Shown: positions 25,031 through 35,730, counted from the stretch's first letter. The stretch is 64,000 nt of DNA from Linum tenue (GCA_946122785.1 CAMGYJ010000010.1:46087134-46151133), one strand, 5' to 3'. The notes: generated from the letters alone by a model not told the origin. Program-made: numbers and translations.

Positions 25031-26647
25031 TCACAATGAGCCATCTCCTGACTGTTCGTCATCAGAATCGCGCAGTAGCTTTCTGAGCAGTGGATGATCC
25101 AACTGATTGTCGGGTATTGATTCTACCAGCAACTTCATTGTGGTTGCATCAGCTGAAAAACCTTTAGACACCATCTCACGAATGAGTTCCACTGCCTCAA
25201 GTGGATCTTTATGCCGAAGAAATCCATGGATAAGCACGTTATAAGAGATACCATCTGGCGGACAACTGCTCCCTTCCATCTTTCTGAACAAATTGAATGC
25301 TTCGTCTACAAAACCATGGCTACATAGTCCAACGATTTCTATGTTATAACAGTGGGTATCAGGTTGCAAACCTTCATCATCACATAGCCTAGAAAACATT
25401 TCCTTTGCTCCCTTCACTCTCCCTGCTTTCCACAAACCATCGATAAGAATGCTATAGACGACTACATCACACTTCACCCTCCTACTTCCCATTTCTTCAA
25501 ATACAGTTAACGCCGTATCAAGATGACCTAGCCTGCACAAACCAGCAAGCAGACTCCCGAACGTCACAGCATCTGGGTAGACACCTCGACTGCACATTTT
25601 CTCCAGAAGTTCTTGTGCATCTTTGAGCCTTCCCACTAGGCATAATCCATTCATCAGAGTATTATATGTAACTGTATCTGGGGCCAAATCCTTCTCGAGC
25701 ATATCATTCAGTAATCGTTCGGCTTCATCCATCATTCTATTGTTACAATATCCATTGATCATGATATTATAACTACACACACTAGGTTCACATCCAGCAT
25801 TGACCATGATATCAAATAACTTCTTAGCTTTGCCTAATTCGTTGCGCAAACAATAACCATCCATCAATGAATTGCAAGTGATGGTATCTGGAAGCAATCC
25901 ACTTTGAATCATCATTTTGGTTATAACTTTAGCCTCCAAAACATTTCCTTCCTTGCAACAAGCATCGACCAATATGTTGAAGGTAACCGCATCCAACGTC
26001 ATATTTTCCTCAACCATTTCGTTCAATAACATCAAAGCTTCATTCCTCTGGCTCGCGATGCATAAACCATAAATCAAGCAACTGTAAGTAACAGTATTGG
26101 GTGGAATCTTTTTATCCTTCATCCTAGAAAACACATCTAGAGCTTTAGATACCAACCCATCCTTACAGAACCTATCAATGACTGTGTTGTAACTAGCGAC
26201 GTCAGGCTGGCAACCCAAACTTTCCATTTTTTCGAGCAATTCAAGACCAACATTTGTCTGTCCTGCCCTACATAGTCCATTAATGACTGAGTTGTAAGTG
26301 AATATATTTGGTTGACATCCCAGAATCCGAATCTTATCCACCAACTTCACAGCTTCAACAACTTTCCCATCTTTACAGAGCCCATGAATCAAGGTGGTGA
26401 AGATAACGACATTGGGTTGAAGACCTAGTTTAAAAGTCTTGCTCAAAACAGAAAACCCAAGATCCACACAACCCAATTTACAAAAGCTATGTATTGACAT
26501 ACCAAGTGTATGAAGATTGTGTGGGATTCCAGCCGACTCCATTCGTTGAGATACGAAGAACGCAGCTTTGGGGGCATTAATTTTCAGAAGAAACGACAAC
26601 AGCTGGCCAAATTTCACAATGGAAGGCCTAGGACTCATGTGGAGCAT
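25031..26647 (-). CDS. P-class PPR protein, restorer-like, start region lost
   Basis: One uninterrupted frame encodes 14 tandem 35-residue PPR motifs of the P class (pattern VVTYNTLIDGLCKAG) and a short acidic tail ending SGDGSL. PPR proteins bind organelle RNA one base per repeat. The match to the two other PPR genes in the window begins upstream of the first ATG: in-frame codons give APLSSHLRCNPTTPRISSPS and then SVDDAL, but the part that should hold the start and the Arg-rich targeting peptide is absent, and a TGA lies just upstream at about 26798. The first in-frame ATG (26647) gives 538 residues without a targeting peptide. It may be a pseudogene by 5' deletion, or gain a start from an unseen upstream exon. 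Confidence 0.75.
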   Translation of the reverse strand: MLHMSPRPSIVKFGQLLSFLLKINAPKAAFFVSQRMESAGIPHNLHTLGMSIHSFCKLGCVDLGFSVLSKTFKLGLQPNVVIFTTLIHGLCKDGKVVEAVKLVDKIRILGCQPNIFTYNSVINGLCRAGQTNVGLELLEKMESLGCQPDVASYNTVIDRFCKDGLVSKALDVFSRMKDKKIPPNTVTYSCLIYGLCIASQRNEALMLLNEMVEENMTLDAVTFNILVDACCKEGNVLEAKVITKMMIQSGLLPDTITCNSLMDGYCLRNELGKAKKLFDIMVNAGCEPSVCSYNIMINGYCNNRMMDEAERLLNDMLEKDLAPDTVTYNTLMNGLCLVGRLKDAQELLEKMCSRGVYPDAVTFGSLLAGLCRLGHLDTALTVFEEMGSRRVKCDVVVYSILIDGLWKAGRVKGAKEMFSRLCDDEGLQPDTHCYNIEIVGLCSHGFVDEAFNLFRKMEGSSCPPDGISYNVLIHGFLRHKDPLEAVELIREMVSKGFSADATTMKLLVESIPDNQLDHPLLRKLLRDSDDEQSGDGSL

Positions 26648-26775
26648 CCCATTAAACGAAACCAAAGCATCATCTACACTGGCATAAGCAACAGAAGGAC
26701 TGGAGATACGAGGAGTAGTTGGATTGCACCTTAAGTGAGAGGACAGAGGCGCTGTGGAAGAAGCAGAAGGGGAAG

Positions 26776-26798
26776 GTTTGGCCTTTTGTTGTTGGGCT
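26776..26798. promoter_or_regulatory. Shared promoter box with TGGGCT (site II-like)
   Basis: On the plus strand this reads TTTGGCCTTTT, TG, TTGTTGGGCTC. The same 23-base pattern, with three to four differences, lies upstream of PPR gene 2 (32152) and of MEE50 (35196). TGGGCT fits the site II element (TGGGCY) that TCP factors bind in promoters of mitochondrial and growth genes. In this copy it sits almost against the coding remnant because the leader is deleted. Confidence 0.45.
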
Positions 26799-26800
26799 CA

Positions 26801-28249
26801 TGGGTTTGCAACCAATGACTTGTACAAATTATCTGGGTGGGTTTCTAAGTGAGGATTTTAACCTAATTATTCCTCATTGGAGATTGCAATTTTGATCTAA
26901 TCCATTTTACAGGTTGTGTTTAATTTGTTTTGGTCGAGTACTATCAGCCCCAGGGCGAGATGGATATGGGTACTCTCCACGACCTGTTTTGAGTTATCTC
27001 ATTCTTGACTTAATTTTGCTTAAATTATATGTAATTTTATTTAAATCATTTGGAATTTTACTTTCATTTCATCATATTTTTACCTATAATGAAGTTGTAA
27101 ATATGCGAGAAACTTATTTTCTCGAATAATTTAATAATATTTACCAAATTTTAGTTTTTTCCGTTGAATCAGACCATATTATAGTTTGTTTCTTTATTTT
27201 TTTTAATGTAAATATGAATATTTATAACATTCTTATATGGGTCAACCTGCACCAATTCGCGTCTGATGATAAATTATCCGATCTGGACCCAACCTCCCAC
27301 GGGGCAAGTATGAGTACCTAGATACCCGCCCCAGACTTGCCTCATTGGCATTCTTAGCTCATTCAAAGGTTTAGGGTATGGTGCATAGCCATGGATTTTT
27401 TTTACGAAGTGCATGACCTTGGATTATGCAAGTGCACAACTAAATTTGGATCAATGGTGTTGAATGGTACCATATTCAAGCGGTGAGATTAAAATACTTT
27501 TTTTATTTTTCCTATTGTTTTTAATTGGCTTCTATTTTCTTTGCTTTTAACTCGGATTTTAATTTATTTTTTTGCACAGATGAAACATGATCATTGTAAT
27601 CTACAAAATAATGTATATTTTCAATATATTCCGTGATTTTTTTTTTTGCCAGCAATTACCATTACCCCCTGTTATCAATTGGTAACACTCTTTACTACCT
27701 TCGTTTTAACTCAAATTTTAAATTTTTTTGCACAAAAGAAACAGTTTCATCATTGATCTATCGATTCTGGGGGGAAAGTCTTGAAGATCAAATTTATCAT
27801 CTTGTACTACCAAGGTATAGGGGTGGTAGATGGTGGTCAAAAGTGGTAAATGGTAGTTTGTATATTCATACTTTGACGCGGATGATAATTCTATACCATG
27901 GCATATGGATAGGACATTCGACTATAGTACATATCAATATCACCATGGTACAATTCTATGTACTACCAAACTACCAAACATTACAACCATGATATAGATT
28001 TGTAATAATGTCTCAAATTTGTTGTTCCATAATATTATCAAAGTGGATGTAAATTTGAAAATAAAGATTAATCTGATGCTATTTGTTCAAAATCCGATTT
28101 CAAACGACAGAAATATAGTCCTCTGCTCCCTCATCCAAACAACTCATTATCTATTTTATGGCGTTTTTTTAATTCTTTTTAATCATGTTGGATAATGCTC
28201 ATTTACATACTGTTCGGAATAAATTAATTCTACAACTCCGACCCATATA
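26801..28249. other. Intergenic, AT-rich; nothing recognised
   Basis: No conserved frame, RNA gene or complete transposon was found. A hAT-like start (TAGGGGTGGTAGATGG) occurs near 27818 but has no matching right end. Confidence 0.45.
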
Positions 28250-28254
28250 GACTC

Positions 28255-28800
28255 GACCATTCATACAGAAGAACTTCATCAACATAACAGAAGTTCTTTG
28301 CTTGAGGCACAAACTTGTTGACTTGCTGTCGATCATTTCCTTGCATCGCTGAAGTAACCTCTCTTTTACAGTATGCATTGATTAGGACACGGTATCCAAA
28401 CTACCTAGCTTCTTTCATTTCTCTCTGAGTGCAGAAGGCTCGAAGCAGGACATTGAACTCTTCGATCTCAAACCTTCATCCTTTTGCAAGCATCAAGTGT
28501 TTCGTCGAAAGATTGAAACTTGGCAATCTTTGACAGCATGATGCTCATGGATTTGGTGGTGAGCGAAAAAGGAAGTGATCTCCCAATTTCCTCTGTCCAT
28601 GCTTTCTCGAAGGGCCGCATCCTCACGAGAATGTGGAGTCTTCTCAAAGGCGCAGGAGCTTGTGGCGGAATGGGGATAGGGGAGGGAAAATCTGAATAGC
28701 TCCAGGGCCCTGAGAACATTGGAATGTGCAGCAAGCCGAAAACGTTCTCGACAAAGCTTGAGAACTAAGTACCAAGTATCAAAGAGAAGGCAGAAGTTAA
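28255..28800 (-). pseudogene. Broken PPR gene of a different subfamily
   Basis: Minus-strand pieces in two frames match an ordinary mitochondrial P-class PPR protein: RALELFRFS near 28710, RMRPFEKAW, then LTTKSMSIMLSKIAKFQSF with DETLDACKRMK (about 28600-28490), then, after a frame change, EEFNVLLRAFCTQREMKEAR (about 28470-28410) followed by a stop and VLINAYCKRE. Several repeats that should separate or follow these blocks are missing. The pieces are not from the restorer-like family next door; they resemble the At1g71060/At1g77360 type. Frameshift, stop and deletions make it a pseudogene. Confidence 0.7.
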
Positions 28801-29755
28801 TACACATCAGATAATACTATACCACCCTAAGTACGGGTCAAACATATATAATACTGTGCCAAGCAGAAGTGTAAGCGGAAGCCTAGACACGAATCACGTC
28901 AGGAAAGACCCAGGAAACACGCAATGAAAGAGTGAGTTTATTTGCAACAGTTTGTGCTATGTTAAGAACTCAACAACTCAATCAAGCAAAGCTCAATGGT
29001 TCTCTCATTTAGTACCCGGGAAAGGCTCGATGGCATCTCATTTCGTCCAACCAGCTTGAGGTTTTGGCAGAATAAATTTGTTAATCTAACTCAATTATGC
29101 ACTGAAGCTATAAAGTGAAGATCATGTCGAAAATTAATTTGTGAACGATGGATGAAAGTTATATTTTGTACTCATTGATAAACTTCCCGCTTTTGTTTTT
29201 GGTAAAATACAGTGAAATACCACAGTATTGATAAAACTTAAATAGTTTTGGACTTCATGGGGTATCAATCATCTTTCTGGAAATGATCCTGAGGGGTGGT
29301 TTGCTTCTGTTGTTGACTATCACTATCATGATCATAGTCAAAGCTCAAGAACTAGATGAGCAGATTTCAGAGTTTCCTTGCAGAAAAACAAGCTACCACC
29401 CTATTCCTTCCATGGCAGAGAGAAACAAGTATGCAGAGAACTGAGATAAGTTCTTTCCATGTATAGGAAGTTCAGGACGAAGACACCCCGATGCACGAAA
29501 CTCACATGTAAGCTAGAACGGTGAGGATCAAGAGTCATACCTTTAGTTCCACACACCATACGCTTCCCACATATGTCAGTAGAACCAGCATTAAGTTTTA
29601 GGATGTTCTCTCTGAGCCTCTGTTACATCATTTTTCTATTGTGAGAATCTTATTGACTTGAAGAGGTTCGTGCACCACTACTGGATGATCCAACTGACTT
29701 CCAGAGGAAACTTTCAACAAGCACCTTGAATTGCAGCAGCTGATAGAAACTTTCA
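28801..29755. other. Intergenic; no gene seen
   Basis: Only short unrelated frames are present. A 20-base scrap at about 29675-29695 repeats the PPR 3'-end sequence (GGATGATCCAACTGA), so part of this stretch may be duplicated PPR tail. Confidence 0.4.
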
Positions 29756-30117
29756 ACCATTGAAGAACATCATAGCCAAGACCATCGAAGCCCACGCACT
29801 TGTGACTTGACGATTGACATTCCCAGTTTCCTAACTGCAAAACAAGCATGGATTCTAGAACATTTCATCACACAGCCACCTCCATACTCCATTCCTGGTA
29901 AAGCAAGTCTCAGAGTTTTGATATCAATGGTTTCCATGTGTCAGGAAGCACATGAAAAAAAAGAAGAAGAAGAGGCACGCATACATATAACATACCTTCA
30001 GTTACAAGCACCATAAATTTGAAATGATATGTGTTCCTTTGCTACATCAGTTTGTATCGCCAGAACCTGCTGGATATGAGGAGCTTTGATCAATCCACCT
30101 AATTTTGGACAAAAGTT
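29756..30117 (-). repeat. 3' flank duplicated downstream of PPR genes 2 and 3
   Basis: This ~360-bp segment, immediately beyond the stop of PPR gene 2, matches 37090-37467 beyond PPR gene 3 at high identity with small gaps (shared blocks include CACTTGTGACTTGACGATTG and GGTTTCCATGTGTCAGGAAG). The duplication that made the two genes therefore included the 3' untranslated region and its flank. Confidence 0.85.
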
Positions 30118-31980
30118 CTAATCAGCTGCCAGGGCTGCAACAGTTGATAGACCACTAGACCTCATTTCCTGACTTCTCACATCAGGATCATGCAGTAGCT
30201 TTTGGACAGCCGGATGATCCAACTGATTCTTGGGCAATGACTGTATCAGCAAGGACATCGTGGTTGTATCAGCTGAGAAACCTTTAGAAACCATCTCATG
30301 GATAAGGTCCATTGCTGCAAGTGGATCCTTATGACGAAGAAATCCGTGGATAATCACGTTATAAGAGCAACTATTTGGCAGACAACTGTCCCGTTCCATT
30401 TGTCTGAATAGATCATATGCTTCATCTACCAAACCTTGTCTACAAAGTCCACCAATTGTTATGCTATATGTGACAATATCAGGTTGCAAATTGTCTTTAG
30501 AGAGCCTAGAAAACATGTCCCTTGCTTCTTGAGCCCTCCCGGCTTTCCACAAACCATCTATAAGAGTATTATACAGAACAACATTAGGCTTCAACCGACT
30601 ACTTTCCATTGCTTGAAATAGAGCCAATGCGGCGTCAACATGACCTCTCCTGCACGAATCATGCAGCAAACTTCCATATGTCACGATAGTTGGGGAGAAA
30701 CCTTGATTGTGCATTTCCTTGAGAATTTTTTGTGCATCTTTTAGTCTCCCTGCTCGGCAAAATCCATTAATGAGAGTAGTATATGTGACCATATTTGGAT
30801 TCAAGTCCCTCTCAACCATATCACTAACTAATTGTTCAGCCTCGTCCATCCTTTGAGCATTACAATATCCATGAATCATGATACTATAGCTATAAACACT
30901 AGGCTTGCATCCCCTGCTCGCCATGAAATCAAGTACCCTTCTAGCTTTGTCTAACTCGTTGCGCAAACAATACCCGTCCATCAATGAGCTGTACGTGACC
31001 ACATTTGGAAGCAATCCCCTTTGAATCATCATTTTGAATATAAATTCAGCCTTCACAACATCTCCCTTCTTACAGAAAGCATCAATCATTATGTTGAAGG
31101 TAAATTCGTCAGGCATGATGTTGTGTGCCATCATTTCATCCAACAACATCATAGCTTCATTAATTTTGCTTGAGATACATAAACCATAAATCAAGCAATT
31201 GTAAGAAACAACGTTTGGCGAAATGCCTTTCTCCTTCATATCCGAGAACACATCAAAAGCTTTCGACACCATTCCATCCTTACAGAGGCTGTCGATGACT
31301 GTGTTATAACAAACCACATTAGGCTGACAACCTAACTCCATCATTTTCCCGAGCAATTCGAGTCCAGCATTTGTTTGCCCTGCCTTACAGATTCCATGAA
31401 TGAGTGCGCTATAAGCAAACACATTCAGTGGACACCCCAGAATCCTGATTTTATCAGCCAACCTCCCAGCCTCAACGACTTTTCCAACTTTACATAGCCC
31501 AACAATCAACATACTGAACGTGACAGCGTCAGGTTGAAAACCAAGTTTGAAAGTTTTGCCCAAAACTGAGAAGCCAAAACCCACACTACCCAGTTTGCAG
31601 AAGCAACGAATCAGCATGTTAAGCGAGTAGATGCTAAGGGGAATTCCAGCTAATTCCATTTGTTTAAACACATCCAAGGCAGCCTGGAAAGCGTTCATTC
31701 TCAGAATAGAAGACACTAACCCGTTAAATTGCATAATTGAAGGCCTGGGATTCATGCGGAGCATCCGGTTGAATGAATCCAATGCATCATCTACGCTGGC
31801 GAAATTGGCAGAATTGGAGGTACGAGGACTAGCTTGATTGGAGGCGAAGTAAGACGGCAGAGGGGCTGCGGAAGAAGCAGAAGAAGAATAAAGGGATTCA
31901 ATCGTACCGGCATCCCTTCGCCAATGATATCGAGAGCAGTTGTTTCGACGGGTGATGCAGTTGTTAAGGATCATCTTCAT
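30118..31980 (-). CDS. P-class PPR protein (restorer-of-fertility-like), gene 2
   Basis: An intronless frame of 620 residues starts MKMILNNCITRRNNC with an Arg-rich, acid-free leader that fits mitochondrial import. Residues about 78-595 are 14 continuous PPR motifs of 35 residues, followed by a short DTTTMSLLIQSLPKNQ repeat and a tail ending VAALAAD. Family members bind mitochondrial or plastid RNA to guide processing or stability; restorer-like ones often silence sterility transcripts and sit in fast-evolving clusters. The RNA-code pairs (positions 5 and 35) for repeats 1-14 read NS, ND, SN, SN, NN, ND, NN, SS, SN, TT, GN, ND, SN, ND. The gene is intact. The target cannot be named. Confidence 0.9.
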   Translation of the reverse strand: MKMILNNCITRRNNCSRYHWRRDAGTIESLYSSSASSAAPLPSYFASNQASPRTSNSANFASVDDALDSFNRMLRMNPRPSIMQFNGLVSSILRMNAFQAALDVFKQMELAGIPLSIYSLNMLIRCFCKLGSVGFGFSVLGKTFKLGFQPDAVTFSMLIVGLCKVGKVVEAGRLADKIRILGCPLNVFAYSALIHGICKAGQTNAGLELLGKMMELGCQPNVVCYNTVIDSLCKDGMVSKAFDVFSDMKEKGISPNVVSYNCLIYGLCISSKINEAMMLLDEMMAHNIMPDEFTFNIMIDAFCKKGDVVKAEFIFKMMIQRGLLPNVVTYSSLMDGYCLRNELDKARRVLDFMASRGCKPSVYSYSIMIHGYCNAQRMDEAEQLVSDMVERDLNPNMVTYTTLINGFCRAGRLKDAQKILKEMHNQGFSPTIVTYGSLLHDSCRRGHVDAALALFQAMESSRLKPNVVLYNTLIDGLWKAGRAQEARDMFSRLSKDNLQPDIVTYSITIGGLCRQGLVDEAYDLFRQMERDSCLPNSCSYNVIIHGFLRHKDPLAAMDLIHEMVSKGFSADTTTMSLLIQSLPKNQLDHPAVQKLLHDPDVRSQEMRSSGLSTVAALAAD

Positions 31981-32151
31981 CGCAATGGCCAGCTGCTGAA
32001 CTGGTGTTAATGTGACGGCGGTGATTAGAGATACTGCGCACCCAACGACAATAACCAGCTGTGCCTCCGCCGGCGGGCGGGAGACTGAAAAGGGTTGCGA
32101 TTTCAGTGAAGCAACGCCGTCGGCTTGTTGTTATTGGTGGCGGCGGATAGG

Positions 32152-32174
32152 TTCGGCCTTTTGCTGCTGGGCTC
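32152..32174. promoter_or_regulatory. Shared promoter box upstream of PPR gene 2
   Basis: Reads TTCGGCCTTTT, GC, TGCTGGGCTC on the plus strand, 172 bases upstream of the PPR gene 2 start. It matches the boxes at 26776 and 35196 and contains TGGGCT (site II-like). Confidence 0.45.
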
Positions 32175-32539
32175 GTGCATTTGGGTTTGGAACTTTGGAG
32201 CCAATGACTCTTTTGGTGTTTTATAACGTTTATCTTTTGATTATTATTTTCTTAATCATGCTGGATAATGTTCATGGATATTCAGTAGAAATAAATTCTA
32301 TAAATTAAAATAAAATGTATTTTGAAGTATTTTTTCGTATGAAATATAAAATGACAGCTATTTTAGCAATTTCAAGAAATCGAATGAAAATTTCAAATGA
32401 ATTTTACAAATATATTTTACAAATTATAATAAAATAAATTATTACTAGTTCTTTTTATAACAATAAATGATTACTATTAGTTATTAATTAGATTACCTGA
32501 ATATATTTTTTTTATGGAAAACCTGGTAAAATTCATTTC
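32175..32539. other. Intergenic, AT-rich; no gene seen
   Basis: Very AT-rich from about 32280 to 32510. No coding pattern. Confidence 0.5.
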
Positions 32540-33050
32540 GAAAGAACTCAAGTCAGGCTACAAGGACTACGACCCAAATCGGCCTCCAGCAAACTCATCA
32601 AAGAAAAAAGGGGGGTCACAAACCCAAACGACGTGGTTTTCACATCTAGCAACAGAGTGGGCCAACCAATGGCCATGCCCATTACAACTTCTAGGAACGT
32701 AACTCCATACAACCGGAGAACCAGAGACACAGCTTCATTTTCCGTTGACAGCTTCCAAATCTCTTCGCACCACACTCCCAATTCCTTTCGGTCAACCTCT
32801 TTGTTCTTCAATTTCGCCACAAAAAACTGACAATCTGATTCAACAACCAGGGAACTCAAAAGTCTTCTATTAGCTTCCTTCAATCCCAACAAGATCGCCC
32901 TAGCTTCGGCTTCAATCGGCCTACAAGCCCCTCTTTCCTTTCTCGCCGTCGCCCCCACATAATATATTTTCATTTGGCCTCGAGTGCTTAAATCTAACAT
33001 TAATATATGAACATAGTTTGTGTCCAACCGTCTAATTAGGATTGTTGCTA
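32540..33050 (-). pseudogene. RNase H-like domain scrap (retroelement-derived)
   Basis: A minus-strand open frame encodes a plant RVT_3-type RNase H fragment: GATARKERGACRPIEAEARA with the catalytic Glu, LSSLVVESDC with the catalytic Asp, then SLVLRLYGVTFLEVVMGMAI in place of the usual ...RNxVAHxLA end, and GWPTLLLD. The start of the domain (DGSFK-type strand with the first Asp) is lost and the frame has no credible ATG. Such domains occur in LINE elements and in domesticated plant genes; this is a decayed piece. Confidence 0.65.
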
Positions 33051-33598
33051 ATCTAATAAAGTGATCGACTTTCTCATCTTCGTTCTTATAATAAGGTACT
33101 AAACTGCTACTACTACATTGTGTGTAACTATCCTGGGTACCTTTTCACATCAAACAATGAATTCCAAGACTGAAGAACACAGTTGTGTCAAGTACTTATG
33201 GACTATGAACAAGCATCTGAGCATGGAAACCTAGACAAACTGCAAGCATGGTTCGGATGATTGAAATCGGACAAAGGCCAAATCTACCATCCGGTTTTCG
33301 GCAAAGGAACATGATGGATTGCAATGAAATTCAAGCTAGAATCAAAGAAACCAATATTCATGTTCAAATCTAACCCCTGTTCATGAATCTCAAATGGGAT
33401 ACATAATCACCGATCCACATTCGTGTGCCACAAAATAACATCTAAGTAACTAGATTAAGCAATTCATCTGTGCCTATAATCCATCTACTGCTGTCTATCC
33501 ATTTCACTCCGACCACACGACTAGTTTGATTCCGGATACCAACCTGCTTCTGTAGCCAGGATGTCAAAGAGCAAGTTAGAACAGTCACGATCGCGAAG
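33051..33598. other. Intergenic; 3' flank of MEE50 homologue
   Basis: No coding pattern. The right part is probably the 3' untranslated region of the minus-strand gene ending at 33599. Confidence 0.5.
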
Positions 33599-35125
33599 TT
33601 ACATATCAAAATCCATGGAGCTACTCATGCTGGGGGGTTTCAATGAAGATGGAGATGTATTCACAAGCTTTGCTCGTCCCGACTTTTGATCCACCTCCAC
33701 TTTGAGACCAAGACCTCCTAGTTCAGGCATTTGAACAGTCCCCTGCACCTCCAATTCAGCAACCGCCTGCTGGTTCTCAGCATTCCCCTCCAACACATTC
33801 CTCATAGCCCATATTCCCCACTCTCTCAAGAACGGGTTATCATCATCCGTAACACATTGTTGCAACAGAAGGAGAAGCCCATTAGCATCCCTAATCTGGT
33901 CCTGCACGCGCTTCCTTCTGTACGAACAGTTTCCTATCACTCCTACAATGTCTCTTCTAAACCCAATGTAAGGGCACGGCTTACCAGAGAAAGAAGTATC
34001 CGCTCGCTCAGTTCCTTCCCCTCTCGTGCCTCTCCTTATCGTGCTTGGGAGTTCGAGGATTCGAAGAAACCCTAAAAGGGTCTCCAGTAGTCCACGAGAC
34101 ACGAGCAAAGAAACAACATCTTCTTCTGAATCTTCCACAAAGGCAATGCCACATATGTGCTTTAGAACGGTGAGCGAGTATCCAAGAATGTCGATCGAAG
34201 CAGACCCAGTTGGAAGCTTAGATTTGGCTCCAGAGACATGCTGCTCAAGTACATCAGCAGAGTCCTTGAATATACCCAAAACACAGAGTGCAAAATCAAC
34301 TGAGAGTGTTCTTATCTCCTCCAACCTCTCACACAAGATCTCTGACACCATCCCCAGAAGGTAAGCTTGTTCGGATGAGAAACTAGTGCTGCTGTTGGTA
34401 GCCTTGCCCTTATCATCAGACATGCCAATGCGATATAATCCCGGAAACAAGGAATGGAAGAGATTTTCATCTATGCAGATCCTGGACACAATCAGCTTCA
34501 ACCAATCTTCCTCAAAACCAACTAGAGAAGCGGTCTTCACGATTTCGACAACAACAGGAAGTCCTTCCTCCCCAACAAGTTGAGAAAATAGGGCAGGGCT
34601 TCCATCACAACAAGCGTACAGAATCATACACAGAGGATCAGAAATCTCCTTTCTTCCAATGCTTCCAATAGCAATAAACACTTTAGGGAAGAACTCGTCC
34701 CAAATAGCTCGCTGATGTTCAACACCAGCCAAGCCGACATTCGCCAGGACTTGCAATCCAGCCCGGATTATGACCGGACCCGAGTCAGGGTTAAGCCCCG
34801 CAGATACCAGAGCCGCGGAAATAATCCCGGCGCCATTAAAATCGAGGAAGGAGTTCTGATTGGCAATTTCTCCAGCACACAGGTTTCTCAAAAGTCTCAG
34901 AGCTAAAACGAGGTGTTCAGGACAAGGGAGAGATCGCACGAACCGTAGAACGTCGGGGAGAACATTCTTCGAAGCTAGGTCGGAGCGGCCGGCATCCGAC
35001 CTCGCGGCCGATGCGAGAGCTTGCAACGCTTCTTTCGCGTCTGAGGATTTGGCAGCCGTCAACAGCGGCAGAAGAAGGGGGTGCTGGAGAGAGAGCACCG
35101 CGTTTGATTCGCCGGCCATTGTCAT
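33599..35125 (-). CDS. MEE50: Ataxin-10 homologue (MEE50-like)
   Basis: An intronless 508-residue protein. It is helical throughout with armadillo-like character (LRLLRNLCAGEIANQ, IIRAGLQVLANVG) and has the conserved Ataxin-10 C-terminal domain at about 405-465: FRRDIVGVIGNCSYRRKRVQ, then DQIRDANGLLLLLQQC and NPFLREWGIWAMRNVLEGN. The Arabidopsis counterpart, At4g00231 (MATERNAL EFFECT EMBRYO ARREST 50), is named from an embryo-arrest mutant; the molecular role in plants is not settled, while animal Ataxin-10 acts in cytokinesis and ciliogenesis. The start could be 35125 or the ATG two codons later (35119); both precede the conserved part. The gene lies between two PPR genes on the same strand and shares a promoter box with them. 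Confidence 0.9.
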   Translation of the reverse strand: MTMAGESNAVLSLQHPLLLPLLTAAKSSDAKEALQALASAARSDAGRSDLASKNVLPDVLRFVRSLPCPEHLVLALRLLRNLCAGEIANQNSFLDFNGAGIISAALVSAGLNPDSGPVIIRAGLQVLANVGLAGVEHQRAIWDEFFPKVFIAIGSIGRKEISDPLCMILYACCDGSPALFSQLVGEEGLPVVVEIVKTASLVGFEEDWLKLIVSRICIDENLFHSLFPGLYRIGMSDDKGKATNSSTSFSSEQAYLLGMVSEILCERLEEIRTLSVDFALCVLGIFKDSADVLEQHVSGAKSKLPTGSASIDILGYSLTVLKHICGIAFVEDSEEDVVSLLVSRGLLETLLGFLRILELPSTIRRGTRGEGTERADTSFSGKPCPYIGFRRDIVGVIGNCSYRRKRVQDQIRDANGLLLLLQQCVTDDDNPFLREWGIWAMRNVLEGNAENQQAVAELEVQGTVQMPELGGLGLKVEVDQKSGRAKLVNTSPSSLKPPSMSSSMDFDM

Positions 35126-35195
35126 CTCCAACTACCAGATAAACAAAATCAACTGTATCGCCGGCGGCGGCTGAGACTGGAATCTTGAGAGGAGC

Positions 35196-35218
35196 TTCGG
35201 CCTTTTCGTGTTGGGCTC
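35196..35218. promoter_or_regulatory. Shared promoter box upstream of MEE50
   Basis: Reads TTCGGCCTTTT, CG, TGTTGGGCTC on the plus strand, about 70 bases upstream of the MEE50 start. It matches the boxes upstream of PPR genes 1 and 2 although the genes are unrelated. Confidence 0.45.
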
Positions 35219-35730
35219 TTATATTGGGTTTTGAAGCCTGTTATTAGTAGCCTGTTATTGGGTTTTGCTATTGCTTTGCTTCACCTAATTATGTCTAGAC
35301 AACACTTAATTAGGGCCTCATTCTTATAAGGCTGACTTCATGTTTAATTGGGGTTCGATCGATCGTTGACTTCGATTTGATTAACGGTAAAATAAAATTG
35401 ATTTTTGTTATGGTGCACGATCAATGGGATTAAGCCTTCAATTCGATTTTTGGTCAAACTAAACTTTTTTTGGTTCAGTCAAACGATTTTTTTATAATAA
35501 TTTTATTTAATTTAAAATTGGATTGTGATTGAATTTGTTTGATTATTAAAGATATAAGGGTGCTCTAGGATATTTGAACATCTTTTTTTTGTTAGAGTGT
35601 GTTTGTTAAGTGAAAATAAACTGAAATGTGCAAAATGGTATAAAGATCATTTTAACATTTTCTAGGACAACCCTTAATAATTTCCAGAATGAAATTTTTC
35701 AACTCCCAAATTCTAGCTATAACTTATGAG
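35219..35730. other. Intergenic, AT-rich; nothing recognised
   Basis: No conserved frame or element ends up to the small hAT-type element at 35731. Confidence 0.5.

Noticed and set aside
27815..28000. hAT-like start TAGGGGTGGTAGATGG
   Set aside because: No complementary right end or 8-bp duplication was found.
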